In this document: piece after piece, positions 20,333-30,423 of the stretch
Position numbering within the stretch: position 1 is the first letter of the stretch
Layout of the letters: each line of letters starts with the position of its first letter
Source of the DNA: Pinguiococcus pyrenoidosus
Lineage: Eukaryota; Sar; Pinguiophyceae; Pinguiochrysidales; Pinguiochrysidaceae
DNA: 49,471 nucleotides
Assembly: GCA_019677205.1 (NCBI GenBank)
Contig: JAAMXY010000774.1
Span: 1 to 49,471 of the forward strand
Direction of reading: 5' to 3'
Program-made: the position numbers and the translations under genes
The notes under the pieces: model-generated
What the model was told of the DNA's origin: nothing
What the model saw: only the letters and a program-made list of their open reading frames with translations
Database searches by the model: none

Positions 20333-22237
20333 CTAGCGTTGCGGACCACGGACCATACGCTCAGGCGCCTCACCCACGAGAAGGTCCCACACGACCCGCA
20401 TGACGTCACTGCTGCTCGTGATCTTGTGGTGCGACACGCCCTCCATCTCTATGATAGTTGTCGGCGCGCCGACTCCTGGACGGTCCACTTCCTGGCTTCC
20501 CGAGCCGTGGAGACACCGGACCGCTGGCCTGGTCACGGTCGCTGCCATGTCAACACTGGAGGGCGTCCAGTTGTCCAGAAAGTTGGACTTCTTGAACGTC
20601 TAGAAGCAGATTTGACGATATGGTGAGCAGGGGCTACCTTTCCGGGCTTTCCCGCGCTGACTGCCTACCTGTCGCTCGGAACTGGACACCGACACGTTTT
20701 GCCCAAGCCAGGAATGTGACCAGCTCAGGGAGTAGTACGGGATCAGGCCGTCGCCGCTGTGCTGCAAGTCGGAGGTGCCATGCCTCAGCTTCTGCTTCGT
20801 CCTCCTTCCCATGCGCACGAGCCACTCCTCGCCAGACTCTTCGACCACCATTTCCTTCATGATGGGATAGTCCTGCCGAGGATCGTTGCTGTACACGTAC
20901 TTCTTCTCCGTCGGAAGGTCGATCCCGTAGGCCATGATGACGTGCTTCACAGGTGGCCGCATTGGAGGCCCCTCGAAGTAATTCACGTCGGATCCGAGGT
21001 AGTCGTGCTGCAGCGACAGGTACTTCCGAATGAGCGCGTCGTCGTTGTAGATCGCGCCCAGCCAGCGGAAGAGCTCGCCCGTGGTCACATCTTCCGCGCC
21101 GAAGATGGCCTCGGCGCGACCCTCCTTCACCTGCACGCGGATAATGTCTTCATCCCAGAGGGGACCCTTGGTACCCCTGCCGTCCTCCGGCGCCTTCCTC
21201 GCCGAGGCGAAGGCCGCAGTGCTGTTCACCTGGCTGACTTGTCGGGAAGCGGACTCGCGCACGGCGTAGGGCCTCGGCGGATTGAAGTCTCCGACCGGCA
21301 GCGGGTTCACCCAGTGCGTGACGCTCCAGCTCAGCTCCAGGTCCCGCGCCATCCTTTCCGTGATGGGGAGGCCCATCGGCTCGCCGGTGAGGACACTCTT
21401 CAACGGGCTGATTGCTCCCAGCAGCGGCGGCGCGAGCGCGACGTAAGTCCAGATGTGCTTTGTGAGCCAGCTCTCCCAGGACCGAGGGAACCTCAGCTTC
21501 AGCCACTTGAAGAAGTACAGGATGCAGTTGTTGCCCATGGAGTGTGCGAACACGATGCCAGGGCGACCATTCAGCTGCACCGCTGCCTCGATCCGCGCCT
21601 TCGTGCTCGAGAAGAAGCCGTCGCGCTCCTCAAGCTTGCCCGGGCTGAGGCGCCAGTCGTACGGGAAGCCGATAATCGAGTTCTTGTCGTATCCGTACGC
21701 TTCCGAGATGTAGGATATGAGATTGTTGTAGACCGACGTCGGCTTCTCCGTGAAAAGCCCGGGACTCAGCACGCTGACGGCGTCGAGGCCATCGCCGGGC
21801 CGCACCCTGCAGTCCTCCGGGTCGGTCTGGTTCGGTCCGAGCTTGAGGCAGTCCAGCCAGCACCGTGGGTCGAAGGTCAGGGTCTCCACGACCTTCTGCA
21901 CGTTGAGCCACAGGTTGTCCTGCACGTTGATGTCCGGCCCAATGCACTTCTTGGCCTTCCAGGCCACGAGCCGGGAGCTTGCGAGGCCGGGAAAGAGGAA
22001 CACCGGTGGCCGCGGATCGCCCCAGGAGGAGTCCGCAAGCCTCTTGCGGGTCTCCAGCACCTTCTCCAGGGCCTCCTCGCTCTGCTGAGCGGCGAGGCCG
22101 GCCTCTGGCGGGCAGACCCGCGCGTCCAATGTGGGCTCCGCCGTCTCCGCGGGCACCGTGGACGCCATGGACGGTCTCCCAACACCTCTCAAGACGGCCA
22201 AGGCCCACACGAGGAGCACCAGATCCTGAAGCGCCAT
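20333..22237 (-). CDS. Phospholipid:diacylglycerol acyltransferase-like (LCAT superfamily)
   Basis: Exons on the minus strand are 22237-20669 and 20491-20333, with a 177-base intron (CAG/GTAGGC to GCCAG/GAA) in phase 0; about 575 residues. The start at 22237 (AGAATGGC) gives an N-terminal hydrophobic segment (LVLLVWALAVL) acting as signal or anchor. LCAT/PDAT landmarks: PPVFLFPGLASSRL (oxyanion region), the lid with WLDCLKLG, FPYDWRLSP, nucleophile elbow AHSMGNN, acid HSGDGLIPYYSLSW, and in the second exon the catalytic His in IEMEGVSHHKI. PDAT moves an acyl chain from phospholipid to diacylglycerol to make triacylglycerol, usually in the ER; steryl or other acyl acceptors cannot be excluded. 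The His-bearing exon is lost if the intron is not recognised. Confidence 0.88.
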
Positions 22238-22639
22238 TCTGACGCCGCCTTGGAAACGCGAGCGGACTCGAACCACAGCGCACGAGGCTCGCACTGCGCA
22301 CGCTTCGCAAAAGCGTGGCGAGTGTTCGCCGCAAACGCTGGGAGGGCGCCTCGGAAAGGCCGAGGACCGACCGGAGAGACTTCAAGGCGAACAGTGGGGA
22401 GACACGAGAGAAAATCGAGGCGAACGCCAAAGGGCACTTCACGAGGTGCGCATGGTTTCACACGTTTGAACTGTGACTCGGCGGGAAAAGCTTCACGTGT
22501 AATCACCTCAAGTCTGTCCGCCATTCTTCGCTCTGTCCGCGCCCTTGTCATCGCTATCGCTATTGTGCATCAGGATCGATCTTGAGTATCCCTCAGCTTT
22601 GCCGCTTTCCCGCCAACAAAGACGAAAGAAGCGCGCGCA
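22238..22639. promoter_or_regulatory. Divergent promoter region of the acyltransferase and RRP46
   Basis: This 402-base gap lies between two outward-reading starts. It is GC-rich and has no clear TATA box or repeat. Antisense frames run in from the acyltransferase and are shadows. Confidence 0.4.
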
Positions 22640-23824
22640 ATGGCGCGGATTGACGGTCGCGAAGGAAATCAGCTGCGCCCGGCGAAGGCGGAAGTGGGCC
22701 TGCTGAGTCGCTGCGACGGATCGTGCCGCTTGAGCCAAGGCAGCTCCGAGGTGCTCGCCGGCGTCTTTGGGCCGGCGGTGCCGCGGAGAAGTGCCCTGGA
22801 GAGCGCCGACGGACCTGCCGTAGAGGTGCGTGTCGATGGCCGTGGTAGGATCTGAGCGAAGGATCTCGGAAGCGAGACGCATGACGTGCTCTCATTCTCA
22901 GGTGGTGGTGAGGTCCGGCACCGGCGGAGCCCTTGCGGCCGAGCGAGTGCTGGAAGTGCTTCTGGAAGGTTGGTGAGCCTGGCTGCTGGTGATGGAGAAT
23001 GTGACGTGCACATAAGACCTTTCGGATTACCATAGATGTGGTCTCAAGAGCCGTGGCGAGCGAAGTTTATCCATACAGTGTGCTGTCGGTGACGGTAAGT
23101 CGCAGGATACTCGGGCAACGACGGATTTTGCGGCAGCTCAGAGAGCGAGCGACTAGGTGCACATTCTCCACGACGACGGTGCCATTGCGGCGTGTGCTGT
23201 AAATGCGGTCACCATGGCGCTGGTAGATGCGGGCGTCGAGCTACTTGGCCTTCCCGCTGGTGCGGTCGTGGTACGCAGGACGACATTCAAGAAAAGGAAA
23301 AAAGAAACAGCAGTTGCCATCCAGAACCCTGCGTCGTGACCTTCTTTGCTTCTTTGCTTCTTTTCGCCTCTCCTTCGTTCCTGCCGTTCCTCATAGGCGG
23401 CGCAAGGAGCAACAATCTTGCTGGATTGCACCAAGGTGCGTACGTGGTGGTTGTGGGGTTGTGGGGGACGTGCTCTCCAGAGCTCGAGGATGAACCTGGT
23501 GCTCAACCTTGTTTGTCCTCGTTTTGCGGATTGGGATGCTAGGCGGAGGAGCAGGTTGCGCAGAATTTGTGCTTCTTAGCCATTTTCGAGGGAGAAGCTC
23601 AGGACGAGAGCAAAAGCGGCGATCCCGCCCAGGATGATATCCTGGCCATAGAGTTCACCGGGAAAGCAAATCGAGAGCAGCAGAGGCAAATGCTACGGGC
23701 TGCTGTATCTGCTGCTCAGGCTGCGCGTAGCTTCGTTCGACGATCCCTAGCTACTGCTGATCGAGGACGAATGTCGGTGTGGCGACTTCCTAGCGGACGC
23801 CTAGCGGGCAGAGCAAAAGATTAG
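22640..23824 (+). CDS. Exosome core subunit RRP46/EXOSC5-like (RNase PH fold)
   Basis: Seven small exons: 22640-22825, 22902-22968, 23036-23094, 23157-23270, 23397-23435, 23481-23520 and 23580-23824. All introns are 45-126 bases and all phases agree; about 249 residues. The start ATG leads into DGREGNQLRPAKAEVGLLSR, then GSCRLSQGSSEVLAGVFGP, the RNase PH signature as in RRP46. Later exons supply RSGTGGALAAERVLEVLLE, VLSVTVHILHDDGAIAACAV, NAVTMALVDAGVELLGLPAG and ILLDCTK, and finally a helical C terminus (QMLRAAVSAAQAARSF). RRP46 is a structural, usually non-catalytic member of the six-subunit exosome ring for 3'-5' RNA decay. Exon 6 is the least certain. The last exon overlaps the end of the opposite-strand VPS9 gene by 35 bases. 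Confidence 0.85.
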
Positions 23825-25385
23825 CGAAAGTGTACCATGTAGCGCCGACCTTCACGGGCTTCGGCCTTACCAGCAACGTGTCCACCTTGCTGGTCAAGTC
23901 CGTGAGGGCGTAGACCAGTGCCCGGTGCTCGCCGAGGATCCCCGGAATGTCCACAACCCGAACGTCGTCTGGTTGCACCCCACGGTACTCTAGTTTCTCT
24001 AACAAAAGATGCGCGTCGTGAAGCACCTTGCGAATGCTCTTCTTGCTCTGCACGCTGGGCGTGAGCGGTCCGTTCGCCTCGAGCATCTCCACGGACACAA
24101 GCTTGGCCTCCGCAAGCCTCGCAGGCGACTGGCTCGCGCCGCTTTGTGCCAGGCGGGAGCGCCGCAGTGATGACGGCCGAACCGCCTCGACGTCGTCGTC
24201 ACCCTCCACCTCCTGCGCGAGGTGCGGGTCCCCGGCTGCGCGCGACGTGGGCAAGGCACCGTGGAAGCCGTTCGCTTCGAAGCCCATGCCGAAGCCGCGG
24301 CGGGTCTCGCTTTCAATCTCTTGTGCGCACGTCTGCAGCTGCTGCTCAAAGTCCGTGCGCGATATGGAAAGTTGGTCGGCCCTGACCGTCTGCAGGAAGT
24401 GGACCGCGCTCAAGATGCACGTAAGAACGTATCCCGCCTCGGACATGAGCTTGTCCGGATGCCGGAACTCCTGAATGAACTGCAGCTGGCTCTGCAGCTG
24501 CGCCGGCGCCGCAAGCTTCACGACATAGATCAGCACGGGGAGGACGTCGTCCGCGGACGGGCCCACGTCGGAGGTCTCCGGCTTGTGCAAGAGCTCCTGG
24601 ATCGCCCGATTCATGTCAACGATGCTCTGAATCTTGTCTCGCGGGCAGTTCTTTCGCTCGACGGCGCGCAGCAGCTCCACAGGTCGCTTGAAGTCCTCCT
24701 CCGTCAGACTGGGATCTAGATCTAGGTGAGTTGGCGTCAGGAAGGAGAGGTTCTTCAAGCGCGCAACCAGCTGCGAGTCCTGCTGCTGCTGCATCGCCGT
24801 GGGGTTGAAGAGCTGGTCGTAGAGCTTGTAGATGACAAACTTCTCGATGCACTCCTCCGTCTCCGCGAACTCCTCGTCGCTTTCCCGCCCGAACACGTCG
24901 TGATCGCGCATGTGGCGCGCCATCTGTCGAACGAAGCTGTGGATCGCCGCCGCCACCGGGGTCACGCGGACGTCCAGCTCCTCCGGCACATCCTCCAGCT
25001 GCTCGCGCACGCCCACGAGATCGTTGATGTTGAACTTGCTCACGAAGGTCTCCAGCTGCCGGACCAGGTCCGAGGCGCGCGGGTGCATCAACTTGTCCAG
25101 AAACACGGCGTAGTGGCTCCGCCGCGGGTCGTACTCCGCCACCGGCGCGTCATCGAGCAGCAGTAACTCGCCAGGCAGGTCAAAGTGCGCGTCGCTCTCC
25201 AGATCGCCCACCAGCAGCGCCACCAGCGCGAACACGTCCTTGGTGGCCGGGAGCGCGCGCGCAACTTCCGTGTCCCAAAGATGCTTCTCTCCGCGCAGAG
25301 GCGCGTCGTCCGGGTCGCCGGCGTCGCTGACCCACCGCAGCCGCTTCCGCCTCGCTTCCGCGAGCAGCTCGTCGCGTCGAGACAT
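23790..25385 (-). CDS. VPS9-domain Rab5-type guanine nucleotide exchange factor
   Basis: An intronless frame of about 531 residues from ATG 25385 (MSRRDELLAEARRKR); the longer open frame has no earlier ATG. A helical-bundle region (FVSKFNINDLVGVREQLEDV onward) precedes the VPS9 core, about residues 180-355. The core includes IYKLYDQLFNP, then SADDVLPVLIYVVKLAAPAQ and LQFIQEFRHPDKLMSEAGYV. The Asp in ADDVLPVLIYVV and the Tyr in AGYVLT match the catalytic Asp/Tyr pair of Rabex-5. The protein would load GTP on endosomal Rab5-type GTPases. The C-terminal third is acidic and Ser-rich and not assigned. Its stop lies inside the last exon of RRP46 on the other strand, and its start is 172 bases from ZNHIT3-like. 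Confidence 0.88.
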   Translation of the reverse strand: MSRRDELLAEARRKRLRWVSDAGDPDDAPLRGEKHLWDTEVARALPATKDVFALVALLVGDLESDAHFDLPGELLLLDDAPVAEYDPRRSHYAVFLDKLMHPRASDLVRQLETFVSKFNINDLVGVREQLEDVPEELDVRVTPVAAAIHSFVRQMARHMRDHDVFGRESDEEFAETEECIEKFVIYKLYDQLFNPTAMQQQQDSQLVARLKNLSFLTPTHLDLDPSLTEEDFKRPVELLRAVERKNCPRDKIQSIVDMNRAIQELLHKPETSDVGPSADDVLPVLIYVVKLAAPAQLQSQLQFIQEFRHPDKLMSEAGYVLTCILSAVHFLQTVRADQLSISRTDFEQQLQTCAQEIESETRRGFGMGFEANGFHGALPTSRAAGDPHLAQEVEGDDDVEAVRPSSLRRSRLAQSGASQSPARLAEAKLVSVEMLEANGPLTPSVQSKKSIRKVLHDAHLLLEKLEYRGVQPDDVRVVDIPGILGEHRALVYALTDLTSKVDTLLVRPKPVKVGATWYTFANLLLCPLGVR

Positions 25386-25557
25386 GGCCGCCGATCCACG
25401 CGAGCGGCGCTTGCGGTGCTCAGTCGCGGCGCTTTCGGGGGGCAAATTCGCGCGAAGTTCCGAACGAAAAAGAGCCTCTCATCTCTGTCCGCCGCGGTGT
25501 CCATCCGTCACAGCGGCGGATCGGCGACGCGAAGCGCCTGTGCCAGAGCTGTGCAAG
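25386..25557. promoter_or_regulatory. Compact bidirectional promoter
   Basis: Only 172 bases separate the ATGs of the VPS9 GEF (minus) and the HIT-finger gene (plus), so both promoters and 5' leaders must fit here. It is GC-rich and rich in CG dinucleotides, with no obvious TATA element. Confidence 0.55.
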
Positions 25558-26124
25558 ATGGCGCGGAAGCGCCCCAGGGAGCGGCGCATATGCGCAGTGT
25601 GTCAGGCGGAGGATGCGGATGCGAAGTACCGGTGTCCGCGCTGTCCGGCGCTCTACTGCTCCGTCACCTGCTGCAGGGAGCACAAGGCGGTGTGCCCGAG
25701 CGCCGCAGCTTCAACTGGAGAGCCGGAGAGAAAGGAGGTTGAAGGCCGGAGCCGCAGTCGAAGTTCCAGTGAGAGCGGGCAGGAGACTCACGAGGCCGGC
25801 GAGAGATTGCAGCGGATTCGGAAGGGGCAGGAGAGGACCGAGGCGGAGATCCTCGAGGAAGCGGAGACGTTCGGGGGTCTGACTTGGAAGCTGAGCGAGG
25901 ATCACAAGGCCAGGCTGCTGCGGGATGCGTCCCTGCGAAAGCAGCTGAAGAGCAGTCGACTGGCGGAGGTCATCGTTGCCGTGGACGAGGCGGATGATAG
26001 AGAGAAAGCCCTTGCGAAGATGCGGGCACAGAATCGGGACTTCGCCGGCTTCATCGATGAGATGCTTCTGTCCGTGGGCCTCGCAGAGCGCGACAGCACG
26101 GGCTTCGTGCAGTTCACGGGCTAG
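25558..26124 (+). CDS. HIT-type zinc finger protein, ZNHIT3/Hit1-like
   Basis: A single exon of 188 residues starting ATG GCG CGG. The N-terminal zf-HIT is complete: CAVCQAEDADAKYRCPRCPA followed by LYCSVTCCREHKAVC, giving the CxxC / CxxC / CxxxC-HxxxC set that binds two zincs. A Ser/Arg-rich linker follows. The C-terminal helical domain (KLSEDHKARLLRDASLRKQL ... FAGFIDEMLLSVGL) matches ZNHIT3/Hit1, which assists box C/D snoRNP assembly with NUFIP/Rsa1. The last point is family knowledge and not seen directly. The frame is open upstream of the ATG, but those residues overlap the bidirectional promoter. Confidence 0.85.
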   Translation: MARKRPRERRICAVCQAEDADAKYRCPRCPALYCSVTCCREHKAVCPSAAASTGEPERKEVEGRSRSRSSSESGQETHEAGERLQRIRKGQERTEAEILEEAETFGGLTWKLSEDHKARLLRDASLRKQLKSSRLAEVIVAVDEADDREKALAKMRAQNRDFAGFIDEMLLSVGLAERDSTGFVQFTG

Positions 26125-26396
26125 TGAATTCTGCTCTTATTTCGATCCACTGCTTCGGCGACTTGGCTTTTCTTTTTCGCCCTGACCTCGAGCGGGCGAC
26201 GATCCATGGCCGCTTCTTACGTTCTTCGCTTGCGCCGCACCGGCGTTTTCCGTACTTTCCGCTCCTGTTCATGCGAGGTCGGTCAGCTTTGTGGGAACGC
26301 GCGCGAGAGCTTGCCTTTGAACGCACCGGGATGTATTGCTCATTTCGCTTGGCCGTCATGTGGCTCTTGTTGGCCAGGTGCTTCCTGAAGGTCCTC

Positions 26397-28615
26397 TCAC
26401 ATGTACTCCCTGTGTCGCAGTATCGGCACCTCCATGTTCTGCATCGACGAGAGGCTTAGCAACAGCTCGAAAGCAGGGCAGGCATGCCACACCACCCACC
26501 CGTCGGCTTGTCTTGACTTCGCCAACTCCCGGTCAATGTGAGCCCTCTTCCGCAAGTGGCTGTTCACTTCCGACCAGGAGTAAAACCCTTCGCGACAGTC
26601 AGGACAGTAGAACAGATACTTCTTCGAGTGCGTCGTTGGGAAGGTCACGTCGAGTGGCAAGGTCGTAGGAAATCCATCCTCCGCAGAAGAATCGGACTTG
26701 TAGGAGTTCTCAAAGTTCTCGGAGTTCTCGGAGTTGTCAAAGACGTCGGAGATCTCGGAGATGTCAGAGACTTGGGGAAACCCTCCGGAGCTTGCGACAG
26801 GACTCGGACTCCTCGAATCCGCTTGGGCAGGAGAATGCTGCGCAGCCTCGTCGCGAGGTCGCTTCATCCCATTGGGCTTCCTCAAACGCCGTCGGCTCAA
26901 GACTTCCTGCACCTCCTCACTATCGCTCCCGTCTGCTCCCCCAGCCTCTTCAGCGTGAAGGCGGACGGCTGCTTCTTCTCCCTTCTCTTTTTCTCCGTTC
27001 TCTTTTTCTCCGTTCTCTTCTGCTTCACTCTCTTCTTGTTCTTCTTGTTCTTCTTGTTCTTCTTGTTTTTCTTGTTCTTCTTGTTCTTCCTCTTCACCAA
27101 CTTCTTCTCCATTCTGCTCTTCTCCATCTTCTGTTTCACCATGACGATTGTCCTCCTCATCTTCTGCATCGCCGAAAAAAATCTCTATCTGTGCCTTGCC
27201 CGGCGAGGCATCCTGAACCTTGGCCGGTTCGCCGCCTTCCAGGTTCCGGATAAGGAGCTCTGCCGGCAGGACGGAGCCAGCAGGGGCGTATATGAAGGAT
27301 CGCGCAGTTTCGAAATCCAAGTCGGATGCATCCCTTTCGCGCTTGGCTGTGCTTTGCTCCACACCGCCTTCAGACTCGCCGATCGGCATCCACAGCTCCT
27401 TCGGTGGCTCGTCAAAGAACCTGATGGCGTACGCCTGTAGAGTTGCTATCCGGGCGTCGTCATCGCCCAAGCTTTTCCCCTTCAACGGGCTGCTCGATCG
27501 CGGTCTTATGGGCTTGGTCTTCATAATGCTATGCATCAGCTCAAAGCAGAACTGCAAACCAGCGCACATGAAGGACTATCAGTCAAGCGGCCCGGCATGC
27601 GCGATAGCAAAGCGATCTGCGTACTGGACGCACCTCGGGCCAGTGATCCTTCCCCCGGTGCCAATCCCAGACCAATTTGACGAGGTAGGGATCCCAGCGG
27701 CACTCCCCCCTCACTCGAAGAACCAGGAATCTGCAGTACTCGCGGAACACCAGACCCACAGACTCCGCTATGCTTGGCCTCGGCGCCCTACGGAGAAGAC
27801 GATTATCTGCGGTCACCTGTCCCATCGCCCTCTTTCCCTCCCTTGCACGCACCATGATACGCCATCCTTGAAACCTTTCGTAAACTCACTCTCCGCATAC
27901 GTCGGGGTCAGAATCTCCTCAAAGTCCTTCCGCCAGGGACGCTGCAGTCGACAGATCTCCTGGGCCTCGCTTTCGACACTCTTCCGTCGCAGCCGTTTCA
28001 ACCAGTGGCGCAACACGCCAACGTAATTCCACACCGCCGACGGCGGCTCCTCCAAGTAGCGATCGTAGTAAGCTTGCAATGCAATCTGAATCAACGTCGG
28101 GCACTCTGATCCACCCAGAAATGAGACCTCGTGAGACCCAGAAGCGGCGCGGGTCAATGCTCTCGTTGGCTCGCAGATTGCTCACCTCGATAGGCCTTCA
28201 TGGGTGGCATCGGCGGAGTTCCATGGCGATCATCCGCCTCCTTCTCGATGTCGTGTCGCAGCATCGCAGAGACGAATTCCCCATTGTCCTCTAGGTTCTC
28301 GCCCGCTCCTCGGATCACGGCCTGTGCAAACGCTAGCATCCTCTCCCGGCCCAGGAGAAGGTGCCGCTCCCAGATCCGGCTAAGCGGGCTGGGAGCGAGG
28401 ACAAAGCCCGGCGATAACTGCAGCTTCAGCGCGACGAAGCGGAGGTATTCCTTGATGGCGAGCTTCACTTCTCTCGGCGGCCATCTGCAGGATTGTTCGA
28501 TTACTCTAGGGCGGCGAGTGGACGTTTTGCTGACACCTTACCCCTCACGGTGCGCCAGCTCCTCCCGGAGATCCTTGAGATCCAATTGGGGGTCAAACTC
28601 GGCCAACGTCTCCAT
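26397..28615 (-). CDS. Protein with two GRDP/DUF1399-like repeats, acidic linker and C2H2 zinc finger
   Basis: Five exons on the minus strand: 28615-28542, 28484-28186, 28105-27890, 27806-27634 and 27551-26397. Introns are 57-83 bases and all phases agree; about 638 residues. Repeat 1 has KEYLRFVALKLQLSPGF, LSRIWERHLLL, then IALQAYYDRYLEEPPSAVWN. Repeat 2 has REYCRFLVLRV, LVKLVWDWHRGKDHWPE, then IATLQAYAIRFFDEPPKELW. This pairing (Y-x-RF-x-x-LK, VW-x-H, LQAY...F-EPP..W) resembles the glycine-rich-domain-protein repeat of plants and protists, whose function is poorly known. A strongly acidic Glu/Gln-rich segment follows, then a C2H2 finger (YCPDCREGFYSWSEVNSHL, two His) near the C terminus. 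Nuclear role is an inference from the finger. The HxxxH expected in canonical VWHxH is degenerate. Confidence 0.65.
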
Positions 28616-29107
28616 GCTGGAGGCATGCACAGCCTCGGGCCGCTGAAGATCGTGCGCGGGCGCTGAAGACGAGCAGGAAGCTTGCGAACTGTGAGCCGCA
28701 CTCGAGGCGCCAACACGCCCCCAAAGCAAGTCGTAAGAAACCCCTACGCGATGAACCTCGAACGTTTCGCGTCTGGAGGGACAGCACTCGGAGCGCCAGG
28801 CGGTGGCGAAGGGCGCAACCCGGAGAGAGAAGAGCAGCGGCCGACCAGCCACTTCTCTCTCGTGTCGCGACGCCGCGACACCCCAACATCAATAGCATCG
28901 CGACACGGCGACACGACAGACTCGCGACACCAACCCGATTGATCGTAAACACAGAACAAATATTTTCTTTTTTTACCAGTAGTTCCTTGTTAAGGTGTAA
29001 TTCAGGGAAACAGGCGCGCGCAAACTTGATTTGTCTTCTTGCGCGCCTCTCGTTCGTCTCTCGGGCCGAATGCGCCCTGGTATGTTCTGAGGGCGCCCAG
29101 GACGAGC
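28616..29107. promoter_or_regulatory. Divergent promoter with CGCGACAC motif cluster
   Basis: This 492-base gap lies between the C2H2 protein and the golgin. Within 28862-28930 the octamer CGCGACAC occurs three times on plus (28874, 28899, 28923), once inverted (GTGTCGCG at 28862-28869) and once with one mismatch (GGCGACAC at 28907). The first inverted pair forms an 8-base-arm palindrome with a 4-base centre. A poly-T/AT-rich tract lies at about 28940-28985. Regulatory function is inferred from clustering and position. Confidence 0.5.
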
Positions 29108-30361
29108 ATGTGGGGGAACCTGAGCAACCTGGCGAGCGCTGCGCTCGAGAAGGCGGCGCAGCTCAAGGATACGATCGAGAATGACTTGGACAACGCCGTG
29201 AACGAGAGCAGTACCGGCCGCGTGCGGGCTGCGGAGCCGGTGCAAGCTTCGTATGAGGTGTCCGAGGCGGAGAAGGAGTCGAAGGCGCGAGATGAAGAGT
29301 TCCGAAGGCGGTTGGTGGCGTTCTATACCGAACACAACCCTTCAAAGCTACCCGAAGTGGACAAAGCCTTGGCGCGATGTAAGGGGAAAGAAGAGAAGTT
29401 CTTCAGCATGCTGCAGCGCAAGTACCAGCGTGGGAAGAAGAGCAAGACTACGCCGGAGAAAAGAGCAAGGCAGGGTAGCGTCGGAGAGGGAACGCCTGCG
29501 AGTCCGCCTGGCACCGAAGATTCGATCAAGCACGCAGCAGAATTGGACCCAAGCAGCGCGGAAGTCGCGCAAAGGCTGGACTTCCCCGCAGAGCATCAAG
29601 ATATGCATATGGGGAACCAGATAGAAGGCGGAGCCAGCAAGTCCGCCGAGGAAGAGGACGACACCCAGGCTTCCATGACGGCAAGCAAGGCTCTGGACGA
29701 GGACCCCGTTGCTTCGCCCCGTGGGCCTGAGGAAGGACACCGACCAAAGGGGGAGCTGGAGGAGGGAGAGGGACTGGCGACCGATCCCCCGGCACAAGGG
29801 CCGCTCGTAGATGACGAAGACGCAGGCATCAACAAGCAAGGACAAGAGACTGAGGAGAGTCGGTTGAAAGTTCCACCAGCTGACGTTGCAGAAGACACAG
29901 AAGAGCCGGGAAGGCAACTACCAGAACGAGCAGGCGAAACGGAACCAGTAGAAGAGGCATTCATTGCAGGGGCTTCGAGCACACTTGGAGAGAGCGAAGA
30001 CGCGCTGAAGATGCAGAAGATGAACGCAGAAAGCCCGCTTTCCCTGGATGATGCCAGGCAAGTCCAGGGCTTGGTTCGGAACCCAGCGATGCAAATGGAT
30101 CGAGGCGTCGAGGAGAATGGCAAGGGCGAGATCACCGGCGACCCAGAAGCCGAGCAAAGCAGTCCTGCCGCCGGGTCGTTGGCGCTTCGGCAAGAGCAAA
30201 GTGAGCAGCTTCCCAACCGAAGCGACGGGCAACAACATGCAGCCCACAAGGAGAAAGGCAGCAGGGCTGAGCGCGACAAGAAAGAACGTGAGGAAGCTAA
30301 TGAAGGGGATGGTGGCGAAGATGATGGATATGATGAAGACGACGAAGAAGAAGACAACGAC

Positions 30362-30423
<62 letters not shown>

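Noticed and set aside
20759-22585. 608-codon plus-strand frame opposite the acyltransferase.
   Set aside because: Shadow frame without domains. The minus frame carries the complete LCAT catalytic set.
26897-27169. Lys/Asn-rich minus-strand frame (KNKKNKKNKK).
   Set aside because: Out-of-frame reading of the Glu/Gln-rich acidic linker of the C2H2 protein.
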